A stretch of 64,000 bases of DNA, from positions 3,597,306 through 3,661,305 of the forward strand of contig CP036352.1 of NCBI GenBank assembly GCA_007753915.1, written 5' to 3'. The notes under the pieces are model-generated. The model saw nothing but the letters and a program-made list of their open reading frames with translations. It had not been told where the DNA came from and did no database searches. Below are positions 8,890 through 17,563 of this stretch, piece by piece (the first letter of the stretch is position 1; every line of letters begins with the position of its first letter). The DNA comes from Phycisphaerae bacterium RAS2. Its GTDB lineage: Bacteria > Planctomycetota > Phycisphaerae > UBA1845 > UTPLA1. The translations under genes were made by a program, and so were the position numbers.

Positions 8890-9465
8890 CTACCCCGCCC
8901 GCCGGGCGTGCTTGAGGTGCTCTTTGAAGTTCTCCAGGTAGGCATTCACGAGATCGGTGTCGTTGCGAATGATCAGGATGTTCTCGGCGTTCTTCTCCTC
9001 GGCGGCCTTCGTGAAATTGTACGACCCGGTGATGACGGTGTGCTTGTCGAGGATGACGACTTTGTTGTTCGCGGTGTCGTGGTCGGCATCGAAGTAGACC
9101 TTCACCCCGTCACGCCGCAAAACGCGCCAGGGGCCGTATGTCATCTTTTCCTGCGACTTGTCAAGAATCAGCTCGACGTTCACGCCGCGCTTGGCGGCCT
9201 TGGCCACGGCGTCGCCAATGCGCTTCGACGTGAAGATGTACATCTGAATGCGGATGTTCTTCTTCGCCTCGGAAATCGCCGCGACGATCCGGCTCTCGCA
9301 CCCGCCTCCGGGGCTGAAGACCGCCTCGCACAAGACGGGCTTGTCCTTCTCGCTCGATTGCATCGCCACCGAAAACGCGGCGACGACGACGAGTCCAACG
9401 ACGCACCAGGAAAATCTTGGCGACTTGCGCCGGGCGAACGACTTTTGCACACGCGTGGGTTGCAT
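8890..9465 (-). CDS. Membrane-anchored phospholipase D-like protein with altered HKD motif
   Basis: A 191-residue protein with one N-terminal transmembrane or signal helix (WCVVGLVVVAAFSVAM) and a single phospholipase D/nuclease fold domain: SRIVAAISEAKKNIRIQMYIF, GVNVELILDKSQ, KVVILDKHTVITGSYNFT, ENILIIRN. This architecture resembles the Nuc/mitochondrial-PLD branch, where two copies pair to make one active site. The HxKxxxxD motif is altered: K135 and D140 are present, but the nucleophile position 133 is Asn (A-N-N-K instead of M-H-N-K), so classical activity is doubtful. The ATG at 9465 was chosen because GGAGGA sits 7 bases upstream (complement of 9473-9478); the frame extends 23 codons further without such a site. 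Confidence 0.8.
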   Translation of the reverse strand: MQPTRVQKSFARRKSPRFSWCVVGLVVVAAFSVAMQSSEKDKPVLCEAVFSPGGGCESRIVAAISEAKKNIRIQMYIFTSKRIGDAVAKAAKRGVNVELILDKSQEKMTYGPWRVLRRDGVKVYFDADHDTANNKVVILDKHTVITGSYNFTKAAEEKNAENILIIRNDTDLVNAYLENFKEHLKHARRAG

Positions 9466-9861
9466 CGCGATGTCCTCCAGACAGCGGTAGGGATTCTGCG
9501 GCAAGGAACCGTCATCTTGCAAGGAAATTCCCACACCGCTGCGCGAAGTTTCACAAAGCTAGTTGCGGCCCGCAATCACGCAGCCGGACCAGGCGGACCA
9601 GGCGGACCACCCCCCGTATTTCGGCCCTATTGGGATGAATCCAGCCGGCCCACGGCAATAACGCTGAAATCACTGCGTTTGGCATTCCCAGTTGAAACCC
9701 CTGCCTCTTGCGACCGGATCGAGGCGCTGTTCCCCCCTCGACCGCGAGGAGGGCGATTGGGGCTTCGGGTGTGAGTGGGCATGTCCGGCTCCGGCGAGCA
9801 GATCAGCCGGGCGACTGCCATGTGATGTTCAGCCAAGCTCTCCAATAAGGAGTGGGCAGCC
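9466..9861. other. Divergent intergenic region with 9-bp repeat
   Basis: About 400 bases between two divergently transcribed genes, so it should hold both promoters. At 9586-9609 the nonamer GGACCAGGC is repeated 2.7 times in tandem. No gene or RNA is supported. Confidence 0.5.
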
Positions 9862-11688
9862 ATGTCGAGGCATCGTTGCGCGCCGGCCATTCTGTGTTTT
9901 TCTCTTGCCACCGTAATTACCGTGGTCGCAATCGACACCGCGACGGCCCAGCCGCTGCCGCCGCCGCTTCAACCGCCGCCCGTCCCGCTGCAAAATCCCA
10001 TCACCGAGCCGAAGCGCGTTCTGGGGAAGATCCTCTTCTGGGATGAGCAGCTCTCGAGCGACAACACCATCGCCTGCGGCACCTGTCACATCCCCGGTCG
10101 CGGCGGGGCCGACCCGCGCATCGCACGCCACCCCGGCAACGACAACATTCTGAATACGCCGGACGACAAGCTGGCCTCGCCCGGTGTCATTCGATCCGAT
10201 TCGGCCAACCGCTATTTCCGTGATCCGGTCTTCGCGCTGCTGCGGCAGATCACCTCGCGCGCTGCCAATCCGTCACTTACCGCCATGTACGCGCCCGACC
10301 TCTTCTGGGACGGCCGTGCGCGCACGACGTTCATCAATCCGCAAACCGGCGTCGTGAGCATTCCCAATGGCGGCGGACTGGAGAGCCAGGCCGTCGTGCC
10401 GATCCTAAGCAGCGTCGAAATGGCTCACGACGGGCGAACGTGGAACGAGGTCGTCAACAAGCTCAACGTGATCGAGCCGATGATCCTCGCGTCGAACCTG
10501 CCGGCAGACGTGTCGGCGGTCGTGCAATCGAATCCGACTTATCCCGATCTGTTTGCCGCGGCATTCGGCGATCCGATGATTTCCGCGGAGCGCATCGGCT
10601 ACGCGATTGCGACCTACGAGCGAACGCTGCTCCCGAACGATACGCCGTTTGACCGCTTCCTCGCCGGCGTGCCCAACGCGATGACGCCGGGGCAGGTGCA
10701 GGGCTTCAATGCGTTGCAGGCCTCGCCTTGCGTCATCTGCCACACGGCGCCGCTTTATACGAACAACACGTTCCAAAACATCGGGCTGCGGCCGGTCGGC
10801 GAGGATCGCGGAAGGCAGGACGTCACCGGCCTGCTCGCCGATCGCGGGCGTTTCAAAGTGCCGACCCTGCGAAACGTCGGGTTGAAGCCCACGTTCATGC
10901 ACAACGGACAGTTCACGACGCTCAACCAGGTGATCGCCTTCTATGCCAATGGTGCGGCACAGTTTCCCGATAACCGCTCGCCGCTGCTGCCGATCGGCCT
11001 GCCGCCGCCAGTCGTGCCCGCCGTCATCGATTTTCTCGCGAACGGCCTGACCGACGCGCGCGTGGCGAACGAGGCGTTCCCATTCGACCGACCCCGGCTG
11101 CACAGCGAGTCTCCGCAACCCAATCCGTCGTTCATCGGCGCCGGCACGCCCGGAACCGGCGGCCTGGTGCCCGCCATGATCGCGGTCAGTCCGCCCAACC
11201 GCGGCAACATTGATTTCAAGATCGGCGTGAACGGAGCGCTGGGCGGGTCGCAGGCGTTTGTCGCGTTCTCCGCGTCCCCGCCGGTCGGCGGGCAGCTACT
11301 CAATCCCACGCTGCACGGCCCGTTCACGCTGGATGGCGCAGGTCCCGGCAACGGCTTTGGCACATGGCAATGGCCGATCGACGCCGAAGCGGTCGATTCA
11401 TGCAATGTCTATTTGCAGTGGCGCGTGACCGATCCCGCCGCGGCAGGCGGCGTGGCGCTGTCGCGCATCGCGCACCTGCGGATGATTCCCTACTTGTGCG
11501 GCGGCGACATGAACTGCGACGGCGAGGTGAACGGTCTGGACGTGCAAGGGCTGGTCGAAGCGATCCTCGATCCGGCCGCCTACGCCGCGAATCATCCCGA
11601 TTGCAATGCGGCGCGCGGCGATTTGAATGCCGACAATCTGGTGAACGTGCAGGATATCGCGGCCTTTGTTGCGGCGCTGGGGATGTAG
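9862..11688 (+). CDS. Di-haem cytochrome c peroxidase-type protein with dockerin tail
   Basis: A 608-residue exported protein of the di-haem cytochrome c peroxidase/MauG superfamily, expected to reduce peroxide or oxidise a partner using two covalent c-type haems. It has a signal peptide ending near DTATAQ, then a proline-rich linker, haem site one CGTCH (72-76, after GKILFWDEQLSSDNTIACGTCH-type context), the conserved DLFWDGRA, SSVEMAHDG, YERTLLPNDTPFDRF, haem site two CVICH (290-294), and FKVPTLRNVGLKPTFMHNGQFTTL. After about residue 400 comes an extra beta domain, and the last 60 residues are a two-repeat dockerin-like module (GDMNCDGEVNGLDV ... GDLNADNLVNVQDIAAFVAAL). AAGGAG at 9847-9852 supports the start. 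The dockerin fusion is unusual for this enzyme family. Confidence 0.88.
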   Translation: MSRHRCAPAILCFSLATVITVVAIDTATAQPLPPPLQPPPVPLQNPITEPKRVLGKILFWDEQLSSDNTIACGTCHIPGRGGADPRIARHPGNDNILNTPDDKLASPGVIRSDSANRYFRDPVFALLRQITSRAANPSLTAMYAPDLFWDGRARTTFINPQTGVVSIPNGGGLESQAVVPILSSVEMAHDGRTWNEVVNKLNVIEPMILASNLPADVSAVVQSNPTYPDLFAAAFGDPMISAERIGYAIATYERTLLPNDTPFDRFLAGVPNAMTPGQVQGFNALQASPCVICHTAPLYTNNTFQNIGLRPVGEDRGRQDVTGLLADRGRFKVPTLRNVGLKPTFMHNGQFTTLNQVIAFYANGAAQFPDNRSPLLPIGLPPPVVPAVIDFLANGLTDARVANEAFPFDRPRLHSESPQPNPSFIGAGTPGTGGLVPAMIAVSPPNRGNIDFKIGVNGALGGSQAFVAFSASPPVGGQLLNPTLHGPFTLDGAGPGNGFGTWQWPIDAEAVDSCNVYLQWRVTDPAAAGGVALSRIAHLRMIPYLCGGDMNCDGEVNGLDVQGLVEAILDPAAYAANHPDCNAARGDLNADNLVNVQDIAAFVAALGM

Positions 11689-11933
11689 GGGGCCTCGACG
11701 CGCCGGCATCATTCCGGATCATCCAGATAAACCAGCGCCGACAGGATGACACACCGTGAATGCATGGCGCCCTCCCCTCCGGCCCAGGCTGATTCTAGAA
11801 TGGCCGCCGAGGGTTGGCGCGCGAACCGACCCGCCCGGCGCGAAAAGTTGACAACCGTTGTATCATGGCTCAATTGATTCATCCGCGCTGCGCAAAGTTC
11901 CGCGCGACTGCGAAGCATCACACAGGTTGACCC

Positions 11934-13427
11934 ATGAGCGGCGAATTGTTGAGCCAATTGATTCCCACCGGCGAAGCGACCGCGATGTTGCCCGTGAAGC
12001 ACGGATCGCCCGTCACCGTGATCGGCACACCCGCGATCCGCGAGACGTTCTCCGACGACACGCTTCAACAGGCAATCAACACTCGGCAGGCACCCGGTGT
12101 GGTCGAGGTCGTGCTGAATCCCGACGCCCACATCGGCTACGGCGCGCCGATCGGCTGCGTCATGGCGTCACCGTCGCACATCTACCCCGGCCCGGTTGGT
12201 GTCGACATCAAGTGCAGCATGAGCCTGCTGCAACTGGACCTGCCGGCCGACGCGATCCAGACGCGGCAAACTCGCCGCGCGATCATCGACGCGATCTGCG
12301 AGCGCGTGCCGACCGGCGCGGGCCGCGGCCAGCGACATGTGCCAAAGTCGCGGCACGTATCCGAATCGCTGGGGCGAAACGTCGCCGTCGAAGGCGCGTC
12401 GCCCGTCGTCTGTCAGGCGCTGGGCATACCGCCGCACTGGGCCGACCGCTGCGAGGACAGCCACCACGTCGGCCACGACGACACGCGCGACGCGCTGGCC
12501 GCGCGGCTGGACAAGCTGCTGCATGCCCGCGCGATCGGCAACTTCGAGGAGAAGGTGCGCCAGCTCGGCTCCTACGGCGGCGGCAATCACTTCGGCGAAT
12601 GCGAGATCGTACGAGTGGACGAGGGCGACGCCGCGCGACGCTGCGCCGAGGTCTTCGGTCTGCGCGACGGGCATGTCGCGTTTCTGTCACACTGCGGCTC
12701 GCGCGGCCTGGGGCACAACCTCGCGATGGGGCAGTTCCGCAGGCTGCAGGGCAAGTTCGCCGAATGGGGCATTCCGTTCCCCGGGCGGGACAAGGAGCTG
12801 TGCTACGCGCCACTCGGCACGCCCGAGGCGAACGATTACCTCGACGACATGGCCCTGGGCGCGAACTTCGCGACGGTCAACCACATGTTGATCAACTCGC
12901 TGGTGCTGGACGCGTTTCAGGAGATTTTCCCCGGCGTGAAAGGCGAACTGGTCTATTTCATCAGTCACAACATCGCGCGGAAGGAAATCGTCCGCAACCA
13001 GCCGATGTGGGTCATGCGCAAGGGCGCCACGCGAGCGTTTCCCGCGAACTACCACGCTCTGAAAGGCACGCCGTTTGAATCGACGGGCCACCCGATCCTC
13101 CTGCCCGGCGATCCGCAGCGCGGGTCGGCCGTGATGGTCGCGCAGCCGACGGCGTCGCTCTCGTGTTACAGCGTGAATCACGGCGCGGGGCGGATGCTGG
13201 GCCGCAAGCAGGCGATTCGAACACTGGATCAAAAGGCAATCGACGCGAGCTTCGATGAGCGCGACATTCTCTCGAACTGTCGAACCTATCCGAAGGACGA
13301 AGCCCCGGCGGCGTACAAGGATTTCGAGGAAGTCCTGCGCTCGGTGAAGCTGGCCGGGCTGGCGAGTGAGGTGGCCCGGTTGCAGGCGCGATTTGTCATC
13401 AAGGACGCCAGCGACGCGGATGATTGA
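11934..13427 (+). CDS. rtcB: RtcB-family RNA-splicing ligase
   Basis: GTP- and Mn-dependent ligase joining 3'-phosphate or 2',3'-cyclic phosphate RNA ends to 5'-OH ends, acting in RNA repair or tRNA splicing. The 497-residue protein has the family's key residues in order: GVDIKCSM with metal ligands D91 and C94, QLGSYGGGNHFGE (N218, H219), SHCGSRGLGH (H253), FISHN (H345), NYHALKG, and SVNHGAGR with the guanylated His416. GVDIKC differs from the common GxDIGCG form and matches a longer subfamily. No rtcA, rtcR or archease gene is nearby. The ATG at 11934 has only a weak purine-rich site upstream, but no earlier in-frame start is better. Confidence 0.92.
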   Translation: MSGELLSQLIPTGEATAMLPVKHGSPVTVIGTPAIRETFSDDTLQQAINTRQAPGVVEVVLNPDAHIGYGAPIGCVMASPSHIYPGPVGVDIKCSMSLLQLDLPADAIQTRQTRRAIIDAICERVPTGAGRGQRHVPKSRHVSESLGRNVAVEGASPVVCQALGIPPHWADRCEDSHHVGHDDTRDALAARLDKLLHARAIGNFEEKVRQLGSYGGGNHFGECEIVRVDEGDAARRCAEVFGLRDGHVAFLSHCGSRGLGHNLAMGQFRRLQGKFAEWGIPFPGRDKELCYAPLGTPEANDYLDDMALGANFATVNHMLINSLVLDAFQEIFPGVKGELVYFISHNIARKEIVRNQPMWVMRKGATRAFPANYHALKGTPFESTGHPILLPGDPQRGSAVMVAQPTASLSCYSVNHGAGRMLGRKQAIRTLDQKAIDASFDERDILSNCRTYPKDEAPAAYKDFEEVLRSVKLAGLASEVARLQARFVIKDASDADD

Positions 13428-13512
13428 ACCCTGCGCCGAGGCAACTATACTTAGGCTCGTTACAGGGTGGCTCCGCGCAGGCCGGTCCCGACTCACAAAA
13501 AGGAGCAACGGG

Positions 13513-13674
13513 ATGTTTCCTCAATTCGTTGATAGTCCAGGGGACCAGTTTGGAGCCGTTCTAATCAATTTATTCGGCTCGATTCTCAACGCGCTGTTCA
13601 GCGGCATCATCGGCGCGTTCATCGATGCATTCATCGCGCCGCTCTTCCAGAGTCTTGCCGGCGGCATGGCATAA
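13513..13674 (+). CDS. Small hydrophobic protein (53 residues)
   Basis: A short gene with a very good ribosome binding site (AAAAAGGAG just before 13507, then ATG at 13513). It encodes a 53-residue, highly hydrophobic peptide with a segment FGSILNALFSGIIGAFIDAFIAPLF that could be one membrane helix or a helical hairpin. The beginning (MFPQFVDSPGDQFG) is polar and acidic. No cysteines, no obvious family. It sits between rtcB and an outer-membrane porin gene and may be expressed with the latter. It could be a small membrane peptide, such as a toxin-like or regulatory peptide, but that is only a guess. Confidence 0.6.
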   Translation: MFPQFVDSPGDQFGAVLINLFGSILNALFSGIIGAFIDAFIAPLFQSLAGGMA

Positions 13675-13719
13675 ACGAGTGGTGACGCGCGCCGCCCCGG
13701 CGCGAAAGGGTCCCTCGCC

Positions 13720-15222
13720 GTGCGTGCTCCTGTCCCACATTTCAAGCACCGGCGTCTTTACCGATGGCTCGGCCTGGTCGGGGCGATCCTGACGCTGACC
13801 ACCCCGCGCGCGTTCGCCCAGCCCGAGGCATCGGTTGCTGCAACCACGCAACCCACGGAGCAGTCCGCGGAATCAGCACCGAGCACGCAGCCCTCACCGG
13901 CCGAGCGACCGGGGTATTACACAAGTCGATCAATTGGAACGACCCCCGCGACCGACCCCCCGGCTTATGCCCAACGCGCGTCCGAACTGGCTGAATGGTT
14001 CGGCGCCGAGGATGCCGCGAGTTTGAGCTGGCTCGATGTCGGCATCGAGCAAATGACGCGTTACGAGCATCGCCAGAATTTCTACCCGGCCGGCAACACG
14101 AACGACAATCGTTTTCTGATGCGCAATCGGGGCTATCTCGGCCTGCGCGAGATAGCCGATCCATTTCGCCTCGCTCTGGAGTTTCAGGACGCGCGCGCCT
14201 TCGGCAACGACTTTCCCGAGACCACGGCGGACGTGGACGAAGCCGATATTCTACAGGCGTATGGCGAACTCTATCTTCGGGACACATTTGGAGCGAACAA
14301 CCCACTTAGCGTTCGCGCGGGGCGGCAATCCTTCGACCTTGTGAACCGTCGACTGGTCGCGCGAAACGGATTCCGCAATACAATCAATGCCTTCGACGGC
14401 CTGCGGGTCCGCGCTGGTGACGAGACCACGCCCTGGGAAGTCAATGTCATTGCCATGAAGCCCGTGGAGCGATTCGCTCGACAATTCAATCACCCCGATG
14501 ACGAGCAATGGTTTTACGGGCTCACCGGCGATATTCGATTCCTCGATCCGGCGATTCTCTTTAAGCCTTACTACTTCGTCCTCGATACCGATCGAAAGGG
14601 ATTCAACCGATACGACCGGGAAGTGCATACGGTCGGCCTGAACGTCTTCGGGCTCCTCGGCGACAGCGGCTTTGATTACGACCTCGACGGCGCGTGGCAA
14701 TTCGGCAAGAGCGAACGCCGCAACCATCGTGCCTTCGCCGCGCACGGAGAACTGGGCTACACCTTCGAGCACGAGTGGGACCCGCGCCTGGCGGCCTTTG
14801 TCGACTACGGATCGGGCGACCGGCACCCGTTCGATCACACCAACGAGCGCTTCGATTCGTTGTTCGTCGCGGCGCACCCTTTCTACGCGCCGACCGACAT
14901 GTTCACGCGCGAAAACCTCATTCAGCCCGGCCTTCGATGGACGGTCAAACCGCTCAAGACCCTGACGATTGAAAGCTTTTATCGTGCGTACTGGCTTGCC
15001 AGCGATTCCGACACGTGGGCCCCCGCAAACGTCCGCGCGATCTACGGGCGCAACGGCGATTTTCTCGGCCACGGGCTGGATATCATCGCGACCCTTCAGC
15101 TCACGCAGCGATGGTCGATTGAAGTCGGCTACTCCCACCTTATGGCCGGCGAGTTCATTCAGAACCTCCCCAACGGCGACGATGCAGATTTCTTCTACGT
15201 GCAGACCACGCTACGGCTCTGA
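13720..15222 (+). CDS. Alginate-export-type outer membrane beta-barrel protein
   Basis: A 500-residue outer-membrane channel candidate of the AlgE-like alginate export family. Start is GTG at 13720 with AAAGGG upstream. A signal peptide (LVGAILTLTTPRAFAQ) is followed by a low-complexity Thr/Gln/Pro linker (ATTQPTEQSAESAPSTQPSP), then the barrel domain with alternating strands: QNFYPAGNTNDNRFLMRNRGYLG-type motif, LALEFQDARAFG, LSVRAGRQSFDLVNRRLV, NAFDGLRV, LQLTQRWSIEVGYSHLMAGEF and the end FFYVQTTLRL. In this family such proteins export or import polysaccharides or act as generic porins, so the substrate is open; no alginate synthesis genes are present. Confidence 0.82.
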   Translation: MRAPVPHFKHRRLYRWLGLVGAILTLTTPRAFAQPEASVAATTQPTEQSAESAPSTQPSPAERPGYYTSRSIGTTPATDPPAYAQRASELAEWFGAEDAASLSWLDVGIEQMTRYEHRQNFYPAGNTNDNRFLMRNRGYLGLREIADPFRLALEFQDARAFGNDFPETTADVDEADILQAYGELYLRDTFGANNPLSVRAGRQSFDLVNRRLVARNGFRNTINAFDGLRVRAGDETTPWEVNVIAMKPVERFARQFNHPDDEQWFYGLTGDIRFLDPAILFKPYYFVLDTDRKGFNRYDREVHTVGLNVFGLLGDSGFDYDLDGAWQFGKSERRNHRAFAAHGELGYTFEHEWDPRLAAFVDYGSGDRHPFDHTNERFDSLFVAAHPFYAPTDMFTRENLIQPGLRWTVKPLKTLTIESFYRAYWLASDSDTWAPANVRAIYGRNGDFLGHGLDIIATLQLTQRWSIEVGYSHLMAGEFIQNLPNGDDADFFYVQTTLRL

Positions 15223-15241
15223 TGCGTCGGCACGCGGTGCG

Positions 15242-16330
15242 TCAGGCAGTGGGTTCCGGCGATGCGTCAGGGCGGGGGAGGCGATCCTTCTCCACCAGTC
15301 GCGTGAACGCGTCCACCGTTCGCGGATCAAAGAGCTTGCCCGATGCACCTCGAATCGCTTCCAGGGCCTTCTCGGTGGTCCATGCCGGTTTATAGACTCG
15401 CTCGCTCACCAGCGCGTCGTACACGTCCGCGAGATGCACGATCCGCGCGGCCTGCGGCGTCGCGTCGCCCTTGAGGCCGTCGGGGTAGCCGCTGCCGTCC
15501 CAATTCTCGTGATGGCTTCGCGCGATCTGCCGGGCGATTTCGAAGAAGGGCTTGCGCGAGAGAATTCGCTCGCCGGCGACGGTGTGTTCCTGAATCTGGG
15601 CACGTTCTTCGGGCGTCAGCGGCGCGGGCTTCTTGAGAATGTGATCCGGCACCTGCATCTTGCCCACGTCGTGAAGAATCGCCGAGTAACCGTACTGCTC
15701 GGCCGTGCTCTCGGTCAGGCCCAGCTCCAGCGATAACGCGCGAGTGTAGGCCTCAATGCGGCGCACGTGTGAGCCGGTGTCCTGATCCTTGGCTTCGCTG
15801 GCAACGGCAAGCATGTAGATCGCTTCCATGTTCGCCTCGCGCAACTGCTCGGTGCGCTGGCGGACGCGATCCTCCAGCTTCGCCGAGTAGCGCTTCAACT
15901 CCAAAGCCTGCTCGATCACCGTGTCGCTCATGCGCGACATTTGTACGTATTCTTCGCGCGCCCGCTCCTCGGCCGCCTTCTGGGCCGTCAGATCGATCAC
16001 CGTCACGAGGCGAAAATCCGACAGCGGCGGCTGTTCGCCGATCAGTTTGCCCGAGACCCGTGCCGGCACGATACCGCCGTCCGCTCGAATCAGGCCCAGC
16101 TCCATTTCGAATGCGGCGTCGAAATCAGCCGCGTGATCGGGCCCCTCGGTCAGCGGCTTGCAAAGCGTGCGCGGGTCGCGCCCGATGAGATCCTGCACCG
16201 TCAGCCCCATCAGGTCGGCCAGTCGGACGTTGGCCAGGACGATCCGCCGCGAGCGGTCCACCACCAGCGCGCCGCAGTGCAGCGCGTCGATCAGGCACGG
16301 GAGTGTCGCCAGCATGGGGTCGTCGGCCAT
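15242..16330 (-). CDS. PAS domain / HD-GYP phosphodiesterase-type regulator
   Basis: A 362-residue cytosolic signalling protein. Residues about 10-120 form a PAS domain (DALHCGALVVDRSRRIVLANVRLADLMG, ending TVIDLTAQK), residues 120-170 a coiled coil (EERAREEYVQMSRMSD...), and residues about 175-345 an HD-GYP domain with HDVGKMQVPDHIL (H220, D221), HHENWDGSGYPDG (273-285) and LADVYDAL. HD-GYP domains typically hydrolyse cyclic di-GMP, and the active-site residues look intact. The ATG at 16330 was chosen because the PAS fold begins directly after it; an ATG at 16411 would overlap the divergent gene. The sensed signal is unknown. Confidence 0.88.
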   Translation of the reverse strand: MADDPMLATLPCLIDALHCGALVVDRSRRIVLANVRLADLMGLTVQDLIGRDPRTLCKPLTEGPDHAADFDAAFEMELGLIRADGGIVPARVSGKLIGEQPPLSDFRLVTVIDLTAQKAAEERAREEYVQMSRMSDTVIEQALELKRYSAKLEDRVRQRTEQLREANMEAIYMLAVASEAKDQDTGSHVRRIEAYTRALSLELGLTESTAEQYGYSAILHDVGKMQVPDHILKKPAPLTPEERAQIQEHTVAGERILSRKPFFEIARQIARSHHENWDGSGYPDGLKGDATPQAARIVHLADVYDALVSERVYKPAWTTEKALEAIRGASGKLFDPRTVDAFTRLVEKDRLPRPDASPEPTA

Positions 16331-16409
16331 GGCGTGAATTGTAACCGGTGGCCCGCGGGCCGCACGCGGCGTAGAATCCAACGGGCGCAAGCGCGATTGG
16401 AATCCCATC

Positions 16410-17528
16410 ATGGCACAGCGCAGGACGGCACCGGCTCGCTGGGTGTTCTATACACTCGTCCTGATCGGCGCCGCGTCATGGACCGCAGCCGCCCCTGCCG
16501 AACCGGGCCGGGAGAAATCACCCAAGGCCGAACGCAAGTCGAACCAGCGAGACTCCGCCGGGTTGAAGGACGACGCGCGCCAGCGCCGCCTGCGGCTTTA
16601 CCCTCCGTCAACGCAACCGGCCCTGCCCGAAGGTGCTACCGTTCGCATCGGCGATTGGGTCTATCGGGCCATGCGCGCCAACCCGGCCGACGGCGTGCCA
16701 TGGGACCTGATGGTGACACCCGTCGAAGAAAAGGCCGACCGCTGGCAGCTCGGTTTCGCCGGTCAGCAACTGCCGCCGCTGGAGATGGGCCGTCGTCGCG
16801 CGTCGGGCGATTTGCTGCGCCCGGGCATGGCGGTGCCGCGCGGATCGGCAACCGTGATCGAAGTGCCCGACGTGCTCTGGAAGCAGTGGTTCGCGAAGGA
16901 CATGGCCGATGTCGTCGGCGTGCATTTTCACGAGGTCGTCTCGGAGGACAAGGCGCGCATTCTGTTCAGTCTCCACAAAGTGCCGCCCGACAGCCCGGAG
17001 GGTCAACCCCCGGCCGACTACAAGGGCGTATCCGGCAGCCGCATCGAGGCGACGTTGCTCACGCCGCTGGCCTTTCACCTGGATCAGACAATCGTCGCGC
17101 GGATCGATCCACTCAAGAAAGAGCTGGTGGAGAGTCGCGCGCAGCACGAGCTGGCCCACGCCGCCGTCTCACAGGATGTTTTTCTCGCCGTGCTGCACGG
17201 GCCGCAGGATTGGAACGTCGAGGCCTGCACCGGCCGGCGCACGAAGCTGGCCTATTACTGGCGGCGCGAGGAGATCGGCCGCACCTGGCGCGAGTTTCGC
17301 GGCGGGCGGGAGAAGGCGAAGGCGATTCGCACGACCGTGGTGCTCGTGCCGCCGACGCGATGGTCGCTGATGCTGCCGGTTCCGCCGGAGCGCGTGATGC
17401 AGTCGCAGGTGGACGAGTTCAACGAGTCGATCGTGCGCGTCAGCCAGCGCTTCGCCGAGGTGGACGCCGCGGCGCAGGAGCGGTTCCACGGGCAGCACGG
17501 GGCGTTCGAAGCGGCGGCGGGGCCGTGA
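16410..17528 (+). CDS. Secreted hypothetical protein with HELAH motif
   Basis: A 372-residue exported protein I cannot assign to a family. The N-terminus has a signal peptide (WVFYTLVLIGAASWTAAAPA) followed by a charged Lys/Arg/Glu stretch. The middle contains beta-rich sequence and a ARAQHELAHAAVSQ-like segment in which H246-E-L-A-H250 matches the HExxH zinc-metallopeptidase signature. No obvious third ligand motif was recognised. The C-terminal part is rich in Val and Pro (TTVVLVPPTRWSLMLPVPPE) and ends in a probable helix. It is divergently arranged with the HD-GYP gene, with starts about 80 bases apart. It may be a zinc-dependent secreted protease or only have a chance HELAH in a helix. 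Confidence 0.6.
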   Translation: MAQRRTAPARWVFYTLVLIGAASWTAAAPAEPGREKSPKAERKSNQRDSAGLKDDARQRRLRLYPPSTQPALPEGATVRIGDWVYRAMRANPADGVPWDLMVTPVEEKADRWQLGFAGQQLPPLEMGRRRASGDLLRPGMAVPRGSATVIEVPDVLWKQWFAKDMADVVGVHFHEVVSEDKARILFSLHKVPPDSPEGQPPADYKGVSGSRIEATLLTPLAFHLDQTIVARIDPLKKELVESRAQHELAHAAVSQDVFLAVLHGPQDWNVEACTGRRTKLAYYWRREEIGRTWREFRGGREKAKAIRTTVVLVPPTRWSLMLPVPPERVMQSQVDEFNESIVRVSQRFAEVDAAAQERFHGQHGAFEAAAGP

Positions 17529-17563
17529 GCCAGTTCGTTCGCGCGGCTCGGATCGACTGATGC

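Noticed and set aside
11858-13078. A 406-codon plus-strand frame overlapping rtcB
   Set aside because: It overlaps rtcB in another frame, with an Arg-rich, motif-free product. RtcB motifs lie in the other frame.
13720-15222. Alginate synthesis locus around the AlgE-like porin
   Set aside because: No alg genes are present in the window; the family also includes generic porins.
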